A stretch of DNA of 64,000 nt from Terrimonas ginsenosidimutans (GTDB lineage Bacteria; Bacteroidota; Bacteroidia; Chitinophagales; Chitinophagaceae): assembly GCF_022012415.1 (NCBI RefSeq), contig NZ_JAKLTR010000009.1:186001-250000 (forward strand), given 5' to 3'. Below are positions 24,418 through 33,996 of this stretch, in pieces (position 1 is the first letter of the stretch; the number at the start of each line of letters is the position of its first letter). The notes under the pieces were generated by a model. It saw only the letters and a program-made list of their open reading frames with translations. It was not told where the DNA came from and searched no databases. The position numbers were made by a program, and so were the translations under genes.

Positions 24418-25218
24418 ATGAAGTCTGTCTTCCGTTACTCCCTGCGTGCCACCCTGCTGGCAGCCGTATTAATGATCAGCCATCTTGCGTTTTGCTGGGG
24501 GCTTACCGGCCATCGCATTATTGGGGAGATCGCTGAAAGCCACCTGAGCAGTAAAGCAAAGAAAGAAATAAAGAAACTATTCGGCCGTGAGTCACTGGCC
24601 TGGTGGTCTAACTGGCCTGATTTCATCAAATCAGACTCCACCTGGAACCATGCGTCCCACTGGCATTATATTGATCTTCCCGGACATATCTCCAGGGAAG
24701 AGTTTATCACCGGATTAAAGAAATTGCCGGGTAAAAACCTTTATACGCAGATCCAGGACATGGTGGCACAGCTAAAAGATAAATCGCTGCCCTTGAAACA
24801 ACGTCAGGAGGCTTTAAGGTTCCTGGTACATATGGTCGGTGACCTGCACCAGCCGTTACACGTAGGCCGTGATGAAGATCAGGGAGGCAACAAGATCGTT
24901 GTATACTGGTTTGATAAAAAAACAAACCTGCACACATTATGGGACAGCATGTTCATCGAATTCCAGCAGTACAGCTACACCGAGTATGCAAAACTGCTGA
25001 ATATCGCCAGCAAAGAAGACGTAAAGAAATGGCAGTCCGGCACACTGGAGGATTGGTTCTATGATTCTCACGTGGTCTCTGATAAGATCTATGACGCCAC
25101 TCCTCCTGAATCAAAACTCAGCTACAAATACAATTTCCAGTTTCAGCAGACACTCGAAGAGCAATTGTTAAAAGGAGGTTTACGTCTTGCCGCGGTATTG
25201 AATGCAGCATTTGAATAA
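24418..25218 (+). CDS. S1/P1-type nuclease
   Basis: A zinc-dependent single-strand nuclease/3'-nucleotidase family protein of 266 residues, exported (LLAAVLMISHLAFC). Cleavage just before W27 would leave the Trp whose amino group is a zinc ligand in this family (W27-G-L-T-G-H32). Other ligands are visible in SNWPDFIK, ASHWHYIDLP, FLVHMVGDLHQPLHVG and the His of DSHVVS. It probably scavenges nucleic acid outside the inner membrane. It is a single-gene unit closed by a strong terminator shared with the convergent gene at 25339. Confidence 0.95.
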   Translation: MKSVFRYSLRATLLAAVLMISHLAFCWGLTGHRIIGEIAESHLSSKAKKEIKKLFGRESLAWWSNWPDFIKSDSTWNHASHWHYIDLPGHISREEFITGLKKLPGKNLYTQIQDMVAQLKDKSLPLKQRQEALRFLVHMVGDLHQPLHVGRDEDQGGNKIVVYWFDKKTNLHTLWDSMFIEFQQYSYTEYAKLLNIASKEDVKKWQSGTLEDWFYDSHVVSDKIYDATPPESKLSYKYNFQFQQTLEEQLLKGGLRLAAVLNAAFE

Positions 25219-25270
25219 TTGATCCACTCACCTCACTACGATAAAGAAGCCGGACACCGGTATAGATAAA

Positions 25271-25315
25271 AAGAGAAGGGCTCTCGTCGCAGACGAGGGC
25301 CCTTCTCTTTTTATT
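25271..25315. terminator. Bidirectional intrinsic terminator
   Basis: AGAGAAGGGC and CTCGTC pair with GACGAG and GCCCTTCTCT (one mismatch) around a 3-nt loop, followed by TTTTTATTT and preceded by an A-rich tract. It lies between the convergent nuclease and 25339-25824 genes. Confidence 0.92.
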
Positions 25316-25338
25316 TACATCTTACAGCGGCCAGAACA

Positions 25339-25824
25339 CTACTGTAACAACAACTTTGATTCTTTATTGATACAGGCCACTACTTCCTGTACGGTCTGTT
25401 GTTGTGCCGGAGTAAGCGACACGATAAACTCTTTATCATCATTTCCTTTAAAAATGAACTGTGTCACTTTTTGGGTCCCCAGTTTGGACAGTGCCGTTGG
25501 AGTAGTTGCACCGTTCCTGAACTTAAAGTGAAAGTACCCGTCACAGTTCACACTTCCCTGGTTTCGCATGGTTGTTTTCACTTTGGTATTTTCAAAAAAT
25601 ATAACAACAGTAGATGCATCATTAAAGCATTTGCCGTTTATTTCGAAAAAGAAATCGATCTCTTTTTTGTCGGCATCTACCGTAAGGACGGCCCCCTGTA
25701 CACCCAGTGCTCCTGAAGAAAGCCTGGTTTCCTTGGTGTAAGGGTCTTTGTCGTTGATCAGTTTACAATCCTGTGCGTTGATCAGCACAGGTAAAAGCAT
25801 CAGTAAGGGAAGGATCAGCTTCAT
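25339..25824 (-). CDS. Secreted hypothetical protein
   Basis: A 161-residue protein with a signal peptide (MKLILPLLMLLPVLINAQ). The mature chain is mostly beta strand with three cysteines (QDCKLIND, GKCFND, VNCDGY) and ends in a helix (QQTVQEVVACINKESKLLL) with a fourth. The pattern DADKKEIDFFFEINGKCFND then VVIFFENTKVKTTM suggests a beta-sandwich. I do not recognise the family. It is a single gene, convergent with the nuclease gene and sharing its terminator. Confidence 0.8.
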   Translation of the reverse strand: MKLILPLLMLLPVLINAQDCKLINDKDPYTKETRLSSGALGVQGAVLTVDADKKEIDFFFEINGKCFNDASTVVIFFENTKVKTTMRNQGSVNCDGYFHFKFRNGATTPTALSKLGTQKVTQFIFKGNDDKEFIVSLTPAQQQTVQEVVACINKESKLLLQ

Positions 25825-26143
25825 GAAAGGATATTATTTGTTTTTTTTAAGTGCCTGGATAATTGTACCCCGGGAGGCGGCAACTAAAATACAATAACAT
25901 CCCTTTACACCAAAATAACTGCTGTTAAAGTGTGGCCTTAACCGACCCTGTCTTTTTCACCGCTGGGATGAAAAGCATGGATCATTCTTAACGAATTACG
26001 GAGCCTGTTTTTCAGTTATTCAGGAGTTGGTGGTTCTGTAGGGCAACCTTCGCCCCCTATCCGGCGATATGATTTAATATTGGATCGACGGATTTATTAG
26101 AGAATAGTGTTATATTCATAACCCTGACCAAAATCAGCTGCCA
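25825..26143. other. Divergent spacer, nothing recognised
   Basis: 319 bp between a minus-strand secreted protein gene and the large plus-strand cargo gene. It must contain promoters for both, but no exact TAnnTTTG element, strong hairpin or coding frame was seen. Confidence 0.5.
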
Positions 26144-28729
26144 GTGGTGAAACGGGCTTTCCTAATATTGCTTCTCACTGCATCTTCCGTGCTAGCCTGG
26201 GCCGATCATATCACCGGCGGTGAAATGTTTTATACGCATGTGGGCGCCAATACTTACAATGTTACCCTGAAACTATTCATGCGTTGCAACTCCGGCAGAA
26301 ATTTCCCTGATCCCGCTGTTATGTCCATTTTTGACAAAACCACCAATCAGCGGTTTGAAGATATCAGCGTCAGGATCTCTAACAGGGAAACGATCAGCCT
26401 TACCAATAATGATCCGTGCATTACCAATCCTCCAGAGGTATGTTACGATGTCGCCTATTATAACTTCACTGTATCGCTCCCGGGTTCACCTGCCGGATAC
26501 ATTATAGCCAGTGAAGTCAATTACCGGATCCGCGGCATAAACAACCTTGCTGCCGGGAACCAGGTTGGCGCTACCTACACCTGCGATATCCCGGGCATAG
26601 CGGACGCCAGCAACAACAGTGCACGCTTCAGCGGATCCGATCTGGTCATGGTCTGTGCTGACAATTACTTCTCCTACAGTTTCGCTGCTAAAGATGCTGA
26701 TAACGACAACCTGATCTACTCGTTTTGCAGCGCTTACAACAGCACAACGGGCGGTGTAAATGGCGTGCCTGCCGGGAACCCTCCATACAGTTCAGTGCCT
26801 TATGCCTACGCTGACTTTACCGAATCCGCTCCCCTCGGTTCAAAAGTACATATAGACCCATCCACAGGCTTGATCAGCGGTGTGGCTCCTGCGGCAGGGA
26901 TCTACGTGGTAACGGTTTGTGTGTCGGAAATCCGCGATGGAGATATAATCGCTGTACAACGGAAGGACCTGCAGATCAATATCACTGATTGCAGCATTGC
27001 TGCCGCGAACCTTGAAGATGATTATATGCTGTGCGGTACCACCCGTTCGATCGTGATCGATAATCGTGCGACAAGTCCGCTGATCGTTTCTTATGAATGG
27101 CTCGTCTTTGATCCTGCGGGAACAGCCATTTTCACGGCCACCACACCTTCCCTGAGTTACACTTTTCCTGTCAATGGCACATACAATGTTCAGCTTATCG
27201 TAAATAAGGGACAACCCTGTACAGATACGGCAAGGACCAAAGTGTATGTCTATCCCGGATTGGTTCCTGATTTTAATGCGACTGGAGTTTGCATCAATAA
27301 TCCAACGGTATTCAGGGACCAAAGTACTGTTGTATCAGGGTCGATCGCTTTGTGGGCTTGGGACTTTGGAGAGCCTTCTGTCTTTAATGATGCATCCAAT
27401 CAGCGTCACCCGGTATACAAGTATCCGTTCACCGGCGATAAGTATATACGGCTGATCGTAACAACAACGGACGGTTGCCGGGATACAGTTGAGAAAAAGA
27501 TCACGATGATAGACAAGCCTCCTATCACGCTTGCATTCAAAGACACGCTGATCTGCCGGAATGATCAGCTGCCGCTTCAGGCAACCGGAACCGGAATTTT
27601 CACCTGGAGCCCCGGCAGTTTTATGTCGGCAACCAATATTTCCAACCCGGTGGTTTCTCCTCCTGTTTCCACATTGTATTATGTAGAACTGAATACAGAC
27701 GGGTGCATTAATAAAGATTCCGTACAGGTTCGCGTGGTAGATCAGGTCACATTGATCCCGATGAATGATACAACCATTTGCAGTGGTGACACGATACAGT
27801 TGCGGATCAACTCAAACGGATTAAAATACGCATGGACCCCAGCCGCGCAATTGTTTGATCCGCTGGTTCAGAATCCCAGGGCTGTTACACCCGCAACAAC
27901 CAGTTATGCCGTAACAGCAACCATCGGAGGATGCTCGGCCACTGCCGCTATAAATGTCAGAGCCGTTCCTTATCCGGTAGCAAGGGCAAGTGCAGATACA
28001 ACGGTTTGTTACAACGATGCAGCTTTTCTCACAGCAATAACCGATGGCAATTCCTGGAGCTGGTCGCCGGCCAGCTATCTTTCCAATGCAGGTGCATTGA
28101 ATCCTGTGGCAAGCCCACCCAGAACAACGGCGTTTGTTTTTTCGGCATACGAGAATACACGCGGATGTCCCAAACCAGGAAGAGATACAGTGCTTGTAAC
28201 GGTCTTGCCCAAGATCATTCCGTTTGCTGGCAATGACACTTCGGTCATTACCGGGCAGCCGCTTCAATTGCAGGCAACGGGCGGCGTAAAGTACAACTGG
28301 AGCCCTCCTTATTCGCTTTCTGCAACGAATATTTCCAACCCTGTTGCGACAATCAAAGAGCCTTCCGAGAATATCGTGTATAAGGTTGATGTTTATAACA
28401 GGATCGGCTGCTACGATTCAGCGTTCGTATCGGTAAAAGTATATTCCTCCGTGCCAACCATTTTTGTCCCGTCTGCGTTTACGCCCAATAACGATGGAAA
28501 GAACGACCTTCTTATCCCCGTACTGGCGGGGATGAAGCAAATGGTTTCCTTCAATATTTACAATCGCTGGGGCCAGCTGGTGTTCAGCACATCTGCCCAG
28601 GGCCACGGCTGGGATGGAAGGATCAACGGTCAGTTCCAAAGCACCAACACTTATGTGTGGATGGTAAACGCGATCGATTACCTGGGAAAACATTATTCAG
28701 GAAAAGGAATGGTGACCCTGGTCAGATAA
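26144..28729 (+). CDS. Large T9SS-exported adhesin-like protein with gliding-motility C-terminal domain
   Basis: An 861-residue exported protein starting at GTG (26144 or the adjacent GTG at 26147), signal peptide FLILLLTASSVLAWA. The mature start DHITGGEMFYTHVGANTY is typical of Bacteroidota surface adhesins. PKD-like domains follow, seen in SYEWLVFDPAGTAIF then NGTYNVQLIVNKG, and LWAWDFGEPSVF then HPVYKYPF. After them come several 'F-x-W-x-P-x-x-x-L/M-S' strand repeats (FTWSPGSFMSATNISNPVVS, KYNWSPPYSLSATNISNPVA). The end is a CHU_C/type-B T9SS sorting domain: VPSAFTPNNDGKNDLLIPV, FNIYNRWGQLVFST, WDGRINGQ. It should be delivered to the cell surface by the T9SS, to which porQ and the DUF5103 gene in this window belong. 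Confidence 0.95.
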   Translation: MVKRAFLILLLTASSVLAWADHITGGEMFYTHVGANTYNVTLKLFMRCNSGRNFPDPAVMSIFDKTTNQRFEDISVRISNRETISLTNNDPCITNPPEVCYDVAYYNFTVSLPGSPAGYIIASEVNYRIRGINNLAAGNQVGATYTCDIPGIADASNNSARFSGSDLVMVCADNYFSYSFAAKDADNDNLIYSFCSAYNSTTGGVNGVPAGNPPYSSVPYAYADFTESAPLGSKVHIDPSTGLISGVAPAAGIYVVTVCVSEIRDGDIIAVQRKDLQINITDCSIAAANLEDDYMLCGTTRSIVIDNRATSPLIVSYEWLVFDPAGTAIFTATTPSLSYTFPVNGTYNVQLIVNKGQPCTDTARTKVYVYPGLVPDFNATGVCINNPTVFRDQSTVVSGSIALWAWDFGEPSVFNDASNQRHPVYKYPFTGDKYIRLIVTTTDGCRDTVEKKITMIDKPPITLAFKDTLICRNDQLPLQATGTGIFTWSPGSFMSATNISNPVVSPPVSTLYYVELNTDGCINKDSVQVRVVDQVTLIPMNDTTICSGDTIQLRINSNGLKYAWTPAAQLFDPLVQNPRAVTPATTSYAVTATIGGCSATAAINVRAVPYPVARASADTTVCYNDAAFLTAITDGNSWSWSPASYLSNAGALNPVASPPRTTAFVFSAYENTRGCPKPGRDTVLVTVLPKIIPFAGNDTSVITGQPLQLQATGGVKYNWSPPYSLSATNISNPVATIKEPSENIVYKVDVYNRIGCYDSAFVSVKVYSSVPTIFVPSAFTPNNDGKNDLLIPVLAGMKQMVSFNIYNRWGQLVFSTSAQGHGWDGRINGQFQSTNTYVWMVNAIDYLGKHYSGKGMVTLVR

Positions 28730-28823
28730 AACCCTTTATTATATGCAGGCCGGTGAACGGACAACCGCCAGGGGACGATCCCGGGCCATTCACAAAAGTC
28801 CGAGAAACTCCCATCCATTTGTT

Positions 28824-28831
28824 TATTTTTG
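28824..28831 (+). promoter_or_regulatory. Bacteroidota -7 element of the M42 peptidase promoter
   Basis: TATTTTTG matches TAnnTTTG and lies 30 nt before the ATG. A purine-rich AAAAAGGA stands 7 nt before the start codon. Confidence 0.55.
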
Positions 28832-28861
28832 CCCATTATCTTATCTAAAAAGGAATAAAAT

Positions 28862-29965
28862 ATGGCAAAAGCGGCTAAAGCTAAGAAATCGATCATTACA
28901 GATAAATCTTACAGTTTCTTAAAAAATTATATCAATAATGCTTCGCCGGTAGGCTTCGAAACGTGGGGGCAGAAATTGTGGTTAGCTTATCTTAAGCCTT
29001 ATGTGGACACCACATTTGTGGATCCTTATGGAACCGCGGTGGGCGTTATAAATCCGGATCATCCGTTCAAAGTAGTCATTGAAGCGCATGCGGACGAGAT
29101 CAGCTGGTTTGTAAACTATGTGAACAATGAAGGATTGATCTATCTTAAACGCAATGGCGGTGTAGATCATCAGACCGCGCCTGCTTCACGCGTATTCATC
29201 CATGGAAAAAAAGGACCGGTTAAGGCTGTATTCGGATGGCCGGCCATCCACACCCGCATTGGCAACGATAAAGAAAACCAGCCAAAAACAGAAAATCTAT
29301 GGCTCGACTGCGGTGCGCGTAACCGTAAAGAAGTAGAAGAGCTTGGCATCCATGTGGGAGCCGTTGTCACTTACCAGGATGGGTTTGATGAGCTGGCCAA
29401 TGGCAACCTCGTTGGGCGTGCATTCGACAACCGCGTTGGTGGTTTTATGATCGCGGAAGTGGCCAGGATGATCAAAGAGAATAAGAAGAAACTTCCTTTT
29501 GGTTTATATGTGGTGAATGCAGTGCAGGAAGAGATCGGGCTGCGCGGCGCCGAAATGATCGCCAGACGTATCAAACCAAATATCGCGATCGTAACAGACG
29601 TAACACATGACACCACCACTCCGATGATCAATAAGAACATTGAGGGAGATGTCTCTACCGGTAAAGGACCATCACTTGCGTATGCACCGGCAATCCATAA
29701 CAAGCTCCTGGCTTTTGTAGAAAAAGTTGCGAAGGATAAGCAGATCCCTGTCCAATGGCGTGCACTCAGCCGCAGCACGGGTACTGACACTGATTCATTT
29801 GCTTATGCAAACGATGGCTGTCCATCGGTATTGATCTCCATCCCGCTTCGCTATATGCATACCACTGTGGAGATGATCCATAAAGATGATATCGAAAATA
29901 CGATCCAGCTGATGTATGAAACACTGATGGAACTGACACCAAAGACAAATCTGAGCTATCTCTGA
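28862..29965 (+). CDS. M42-family aminopeptidase (glutamyl aminopeptidase/endoglucanase-like)
   Basis: A 367-residue cytosolic dinuclear-metal aminopeptidase of the TET type. Metal ligands are visible in order: His in VVIEAHADEISW, Asp in GRAFDNRVGG, catalytic Glu pair in VQEEIGLRGAEM, Asp in AIVTDVTHDT, and His in IPLRYMHTTVEM. M42 proteins form large dodecamers that trim peptides released by proteases such as Lon. The N-terminus is slightly basic (MAKAAKAKKS) with no signal peptide. The gene has its own promoter element, an AAGGA ribosome site and a strong terminator at 29982. Confidence 0.95.
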   Translation: MAKAAKAKKSIITDKSYSFLKNYINNASPVGFETWGQKLWLAYLKPYVDTTFVDPYGTAVGVINPDHPFKVVIEAHADEISWFVNYVNNEGLIYLKRNGGVDHQTAPASRVFIHGKKGPVKAVFGWPAIHTRIGNDKENQPKTENLWLDCGARNRKEVEELGIHVGAVVTYQDGFDELANGNLVGRAFDNRVGGFMIAEVARMIKENKKKLPFGLYVVNAVQEEIGLRGAEMIARRIKPNIAIVTDVTHDTTTPMINKNIEGDVSTGKGPSLAYAPAIHNKLLAFVEKVAKDKQIPVQWRALSRSTGTDTDSFAYANDGCPSVLISIPLRYMHTTVEMIHKDDIENTIQLMYETLMELTPKTNLSYL

Positions 29966-29981
29966 TCAGATAAATAATCAT

Positions 29982-30020
29982 AAAGCGGGCGCACTCTATT
30001 GATGTGCGCCCGCTTTTTTT
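29982..30020 (+). terminator. Intrinsic terminator after the M42 peptidase gene
   Basis: AAAGCGGGCGCAC pairs perfectly with GTGCGCCCGCTTT around a 9-nt loop and is followed by a T-run. It can also serve the convergent porQ gene, because the other side is A-rich. Confidence 0.94.
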
Positions 30021-30072
30021 GGATAAATATGAGTAGTATCTAAAAAAGGCTCTTCACGCCCCGCTTTTAAAA

Positions 30073-31131
30073 CTACCACCCTATCTTCTCCCCCCATTTG
30101 CCCAGGCCAAAATACTGATTCAGCGAAAGGTTCAACCCAAACTGGTTATAGGCGGTATTATTCTGGTATTGTGAACGTGCATAGCGAACCTGCAGTTTAT
30201 TCAGCACAAGCGAAACGCCCATAGAGAACCCTGTCAATCCATTGCCCGCATTGCCGATATTAAGCTCTTTTCTGCGCAGATAATTATATCCGAATGCGAG
30301 CTCCACTTTATCTCCCAGGTAAATATTGCCTGCTAATACCACGTGACGGAAAATATTATCAAAACTGAATTTACTGCCACTGTTCGAATACCCATTCGCA
30401 TTATTAAAAACGGTATCGTTATAGGCAAGATCAAACTGATGAAGATGATGAAGCGTCACCGAAAAACCAAACGGAGAATTTTGTAATCTCTTTGTGATCC
30501 CCGCCTGCAGATCGAACGGAAGATCAGCCGGATCAGTTCCTTCATAACGTTTCAGTTGGGTGCCCATATTTTTGGCAAGAACGGACGCCGAAAAGGAATT
30601 AGCCGTATCGGAATAAGCCACGCCCACATCTGCGGCAAGCCCGCTGGCTTTGTACAATCCATACCCTGAATGAATGAATTTAAGCGCCATACCATACTGC
30701 CAGCGTTCGAGATACTTCCTGGAGGCTGAGAGCTGCATGGTCCAGTCAACAGGTCTGAAATTACCCAGCAGGTTTCCGGAAGGATCCGTTTGCTGAATGT
30801 CTCCGTAATTCAGGTAGTTCAGTCCCCACAAAAAGGTCGTATTCAATTGACGGTGATGATAACCCAGTGAAAGGTTGGATGAAGATATTCCATCATAGAA
30901 CGCATTGAAGGCCGCATTCATCTGTGTATGCATGGCAGGCGTCAGCAACGCCGGATTGTTTGCAGCAAGCCCTATATCGTTGGATGGAGCCGAGACATTA
31001 ATCCCCCCGAGAGCTGACAGCTGTGGAGTATTAGGAAGCCTGAGAAAGTTAAAAACAGTATTGCCTCCGAGGGTTTGGGCCTGAAGACAATTCACGAGGA
31101 GCATACAGAATATGAGCAGTCCTGGTCGCAC
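30073..31131 (-). CDS. porQ: Type IX secretion system protein PorQ
   Basis: A 352-residue outer-membrane beta-barrel protein of the FadL-like PorV/PorQ group. The mature N-terminus LGGNTVFNFLRLPNTPQLSA followed by LGGINVSAP is the PorQ signature, and the chain ends in a strand-rich barrel finishing with an aromatic residue. In Porphyromonas-type T9SS, PorQ works with PorU/V/Z in attaching cargo at the cell surface. The start is GTG at 31131, which completes the signal peptide (MRPGLLIFCMLLVNCLQAQ). The next ATG (31104) would truncate it. A -7-like element ends 5 nt before the GTG, so the mRNA may be leaderless. It lies downstream of lon, but a terminator separates them. Confidence 0.9.
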   Translation of the reverse strand: MRPGLLIFCMLLVNCLQAQTLGGNTVFNFLRLPNTPQLSALGGINVSAPSNDIGLAANNPALLTPAMHTQMNAAFNAFYDGISSSNLSLGYHHRQLNTTFLWGLNYLNYGDIQQTDPSGNLLGNFRPVDWTMQLSASRKYLERWQYGMALKFIHSGYGLYKASGLAADVGVAYSDTANSFSASVLAKNMGTQLKRYEGTDPADLPFDLQAGITKRLQNSPFGFSVTLHHLHQFDLAYNDTVFNNANGYSNSGSKFSFDNIFRHVVLAGNIYLGDKVELAFGYNYLRRKELNIGNAGNGLTGFSMGVSLVLNKLQVRYARSQYQNNTAYNQFGLNLSLNQYFGLGKWGEKIGW

Positions 31132-31136
31132 TGTTG

Positions 31137-31144
31137 CGAAGATA
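31137..31144 (-). promoter_or_regulatory. -7-like element directly before porQ
   Basis: On the minus strand TATCTTCG is followed by CAACA and the GTG start. This is the same word and spacing as before the SET-domain gene (13904-13911), suggesting leaderless transcription. Confidence 0.5.
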
Positions 31145-31182
31145 AGGCCGTTCAGGGAGATGGCAGATGAATGAAAAAGAAT

Positions 31183-31220
31183 GGCGGCTTACCCGGGATC
31201 TGATCAGGGAAAGCCGCCAT
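31183..31220 (-). terminator. Intrinsic terminator of lon
   Basis: ATGGCGGCTT (31191-31200) pairs perfectly with AAGCCGCCAT (31211-31220). On the minus strand the stem is followed by TCTTTTTC. It starts 23 bp after the lon stop codon. Confidence 0.85.
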
Positions 31221-31242
31221 ATTTACTATAATCCGGTTAGCG

Positions 31243-33645
31243 TCAGGTAAGAGCGATCTCCAGCACCTGCGACATTGTTTTTACATAATGGAATTTGATC
31301 CCTTTGATAAAGTCTGATTCAATTTCCTGTACATCTTTTTCATTCTGCCAGCAAAGAATAACTTCTTTAAGTCCGGCGCGTTTTGCAGCCAGTACTTTTT
31401 CCTTGATGCCGCCAACTGGTAAGACCTGTCCACGCAACGTGATCTCGCCGGTCATGGCAAGAAAAGGCTTCACCTTTTTATTGGTAAGTGCTGAGGCGAT
31501 CGCCGTCATCATGGTGATCCCGGCACTCGGGCCGTCCTTAGGCACCGCACCTTCCGGTACGTGAATATGAATATTCTTTTTCTCGATCAGTTTTTTATCC
31601 ATTGGAAACTTGTTGGCATTGGATAAAAGGTATGTCAGCGCTGTGCTGGCGCTTTCCTTCATCACATTTCCGAGGTTGCCGGTAAGCTTCAACTCCCCCT
31701 TGCCATCACTCAGGCTGGCCTCAATAAAAAGGATATCCCCACCAACATATGTCCAAGCAAGACCCACGGTAACACCAGCAATATTTGCCGTTTTATACAG
31801 TTCGTTGCTGTAACGAGGCTTCCCAAGGATCTTCTCAATATCATCTGTTCCGATATTCGCTTTCAGCTTGTTTTCCATGGCCAGTTGCTTGGCCTGGTAG
31901 CGCATCACGGAAGCCAGCTGACGGTCAAGTTCGCGCACACCGCTTTCACGGGTATAATCCTGGATCAGCCGCTCTAATACTTTATCACTGATCTTGAAAG
32001 AAGACTCTTTCAATCCGTGCAATTCTTTTTGCCTGGGAACAAGGTGACGTTTGGCGATCTCTACCTTTTCTTCCACCGCATACCCACTCAGATCAATGAT
32101 CTCCAGCCTGTCGCGCAAAGCCGGCTGAATGTTCTGCAGATTATTTGCAGTAGCGATGAACAGTACTTTGCTCAGGTCGTATTCCAGTTCAAGATAATTA
32201 TCGTAAAAAGTATTGTTCTGTTCGGGATCGAGAACTTCCAGCAAAGCGCTGCTTGGATCGCCCCGATGATCGTTACCCACTTTATCGATCTCATCCAGGA
32301 TCATCACAGGGTTGGAAGACTTCACCTTGCGGAGAGATTGCAGGATCCTTCCGGGCATTGCACCGATATAGGTTTTCCTGTGTCCCCTGATCTCACTTTC
32401 ATCGTGCATCCCGCCAAGGCTCAGACGCACATATTTACGTCCGATCGCATTGGCAATGCTGCGTCCAAGTGATGTTTTACCAATGCCCGGAGGGCCAACA
32501 AAACAAAGGATCGGGCTTTTCATATCTCCTTTCAATTTCAAAACAGCGAGATATTCCAGGATCCTTTCTTTGATCTTATTCATCCCGAAATGATCTGTAT
32601 CAAGCGTTTTCTTCGCTTTTTTCAGATCGTAAGAGTCTTCCGTAGTATCATCCCAGGGAAGATCAAGCATCAGGTCGACATGATTATACACAACGGAATA
32701 ATCCGGAGTGGATGGATGCATTCGCTCCAGCTTCTCGATTCCCTTTTTGAATGCTTCTTTTGCAGAGGCAGGCCATTTCTTTGTTTCGGCCTTTTTCTGC
32801 ATTTCTTTGATCTCCTGCGTATTGGTATCGCCGCCCAGCTCATCCTTAATACTTTTCAGTTGCTGCTGCAAAAAGTATTCACGCTGCTGCTTATCCAGTT
32901 CTGTGCGGGTTTTATTCGTTACTTTATTCTTCAGTTCGGCAAACTGCAATTCTTTCTGCAGCAGCTGCATCAGGATATCCGCGCGCTCACGGAGATTATT
33001 TATCTCCAGCAGTTTTTGCTTTTCCTTGATATCTGTATTCAGATTGCTGGATACAAAATGGATCAGGAATGAAGGGTTCTCAATATTTTTAAGAATGATG
33101 GACGCTTCCGTTGGAATATTGGGTGAAAGTTGAATTATCTCTGTTGCAAGATCTTTTATAGTGGCAACATATGCATCGAAGTCGCCATCTTTTGGAGATT
33201 CCTCTTCTTCCAGTTTGTTGATCTTCGCACGGAAATAAGGCGTTTCAGAGGTGATGGCCTCAATAGTAAAGCGGCTTTTACCCTGGATAATGATCGTAGT
33301 GCCGCCGTCGGGCATCTTGATCTGTTTAACGATCTTGGCAACTGTACCAACATTTTCAAGGTCTTTTACGGTTGGATCCTCAACGGTGCTGTCTTTCTGA
33401 GCAACAACACCAATCAGTTTGTCGGCTTTATATGCGTCATTGACAGCATTTATGCTTTTATCACGTCCAACGGTAATAGGTAACACCACACCGGGGAAAA
33501 GGACGGTGTTTCTTAAGGGTAATAGGGCTATCTCATCAGGTATTTCTATTGCGCTGGAGTCATCCTGTTCGCTTTCGTTCAGAGGTATGATCGGCAAAAA
33601 ATCCATTTCGTCTTCCGGCTGTAGCAAAAAATTTTCAAAGCTCAT
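31243..33645 (-). CDS. lon: ATP-dependent Lon protease
   Basis: Degrades misfolded and regulatory proteins in the cytosol. From the ATG at 33645 there are 800 residues. A TTG at 33666, with GGAGGA 8 nt upstream, would add seven and is also possible. The substrate-binding N-domain starts at IALLPLRNTVLFPGVVLPI. A coiled middle part follows, then the AAA+ module with Walker A GPPGIGKTSLG and Walker B VMILDEIDKVG. The Lon serine protease domain has the catalytic Ser in PKDGPSAGITM and the Lys in GGIKEKVLAA. It is transcribed alone from a well-formed promoter (33692-33721) and ends at a terminator before porQ. Confidence 0.97.
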   Translation of the reverse strand: MSFENFLLQPEDEMDFLPIIPLNESEQDDSSAIEIPDEIALLPLRNTVLFPGVVLPITVGRDKSINAVNDAYKADKLIGVVAQKDSTVEDPTVKDLENVGTVAKIVKQIKMPDGGTTIIIQGKSRFTIEAITSETPYFRAKINKLEEEESPKDGDFDAYVATIKDLATEIIQLSPNIPTEASIILKNIENPSFLIHFVSSNLNTDIKEKQKLLEINNLRERADILMQLLQKELQFAELKNKVTNKTRTELDKQQREYFLQQQLKSIKDELGGDTNTQEIKEMQKKAETKKWPASAKEAFKKGIEKLERMHPSTPDYSVVYNHVDLMLDLPWDDTTEDSYDLKKAKKTLDTDHFGMNKIKERILEYLAVLKLKGDMKSPILCFVGPPGIGKTSLGRSIANAIGRKYVRLSLGGMHDESEIRGHRKTYIGAMPGRILQSLRKVKSSNPVMILDEIDKVGNDHRGDPSSALLEVLDPEQNNTFYDNYLELEYDLSKVLFIATANNLQNIQPALRDRLEIIDLSGYAVEEKVEIAKRHLVPRQKELHGLKESSFKISDKVLERLIQDYTRESGVRELDRQLASVMRYQAKQLAMENKLKANIGTDDIEKILGKPRYSNELYKTANIAGVTVGLAWTYVGGDILFIEASLSDGKGELKLTGNLGNVMKESASTALTYLLSNANKFPMDKKLIEKKNIHIHVPEGAVPKDGPSAGITMMTAIASALTNKKVKPFLAMTGEITLRGQVLPVGGIKEKVLAAKRAGLKEVILCWQNEKDVQEIESDFIKGIKFHYVKTMSQVLEIALT

Positions 33646-33691
33646 AATCAGATCTTCTTTAGACAATGTGTCATCCTCCCGGGTCGGATGT

Positions 33692-33721
33692 CAAAAATTA
33701 ACCGGGACTGTAGCTTGTCAA
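33692..33721 (-). promoter_or_regulatory. Bacteroidota promoter of lon
   Basis: On the minus strand TTG (33719-33721) is followed after 18 nt by TAATTTTTG (33692-33700), close to the TTG-N17-19-TAnnTTTG consensus. No heat-shock-type inverted repeat (CIRCE) was seen. Confidence 0.6.
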
Positions 33722-33869
33722 GTATCATGCCGCTGGAAAAAGACTGCCAAACGGTGCAAAAAACAACCGTTTCAGTGTATTCTTCCCGCCAAAACCGGAG
33801 ATCCGGCCATAACATGAGGCCGAAAAATACAGCAATTCTCCCCGGATTTCCAAGTGCAGTACAGCAAAT

Positions 33870-33982
33870 GTTTAAAAGTTTAAAGGTTTAAGAGTTTAAA
33901 AGTCTATGCATTCCAACGGAAGGAACATTTTCCAGCCGTTAATGATTAACTTTTAAACCCTTAAACCTTTAAACTTTTAAAC
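33870..33982. repeat. 34-bp inverted repeat of TTTAAAAG words with a nested hairpin
   Basis: The left arm 33870-33903 and right arm 33949-33982 pair with one mismatch. Each is built of degenerate TTTAAAAG/GGTTTAAG units. The spacer itself folds (AACGG/CCGTT and GGAA/TTCC). It lies in the 330-bp spacer between the beta-barrel gene and lon, both on the minus strand, whose remaining sequence holds only the lon promoter. Confidence 0.9.
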
Positions 33983-33996
33983 TCTTCTGAAGCCCG

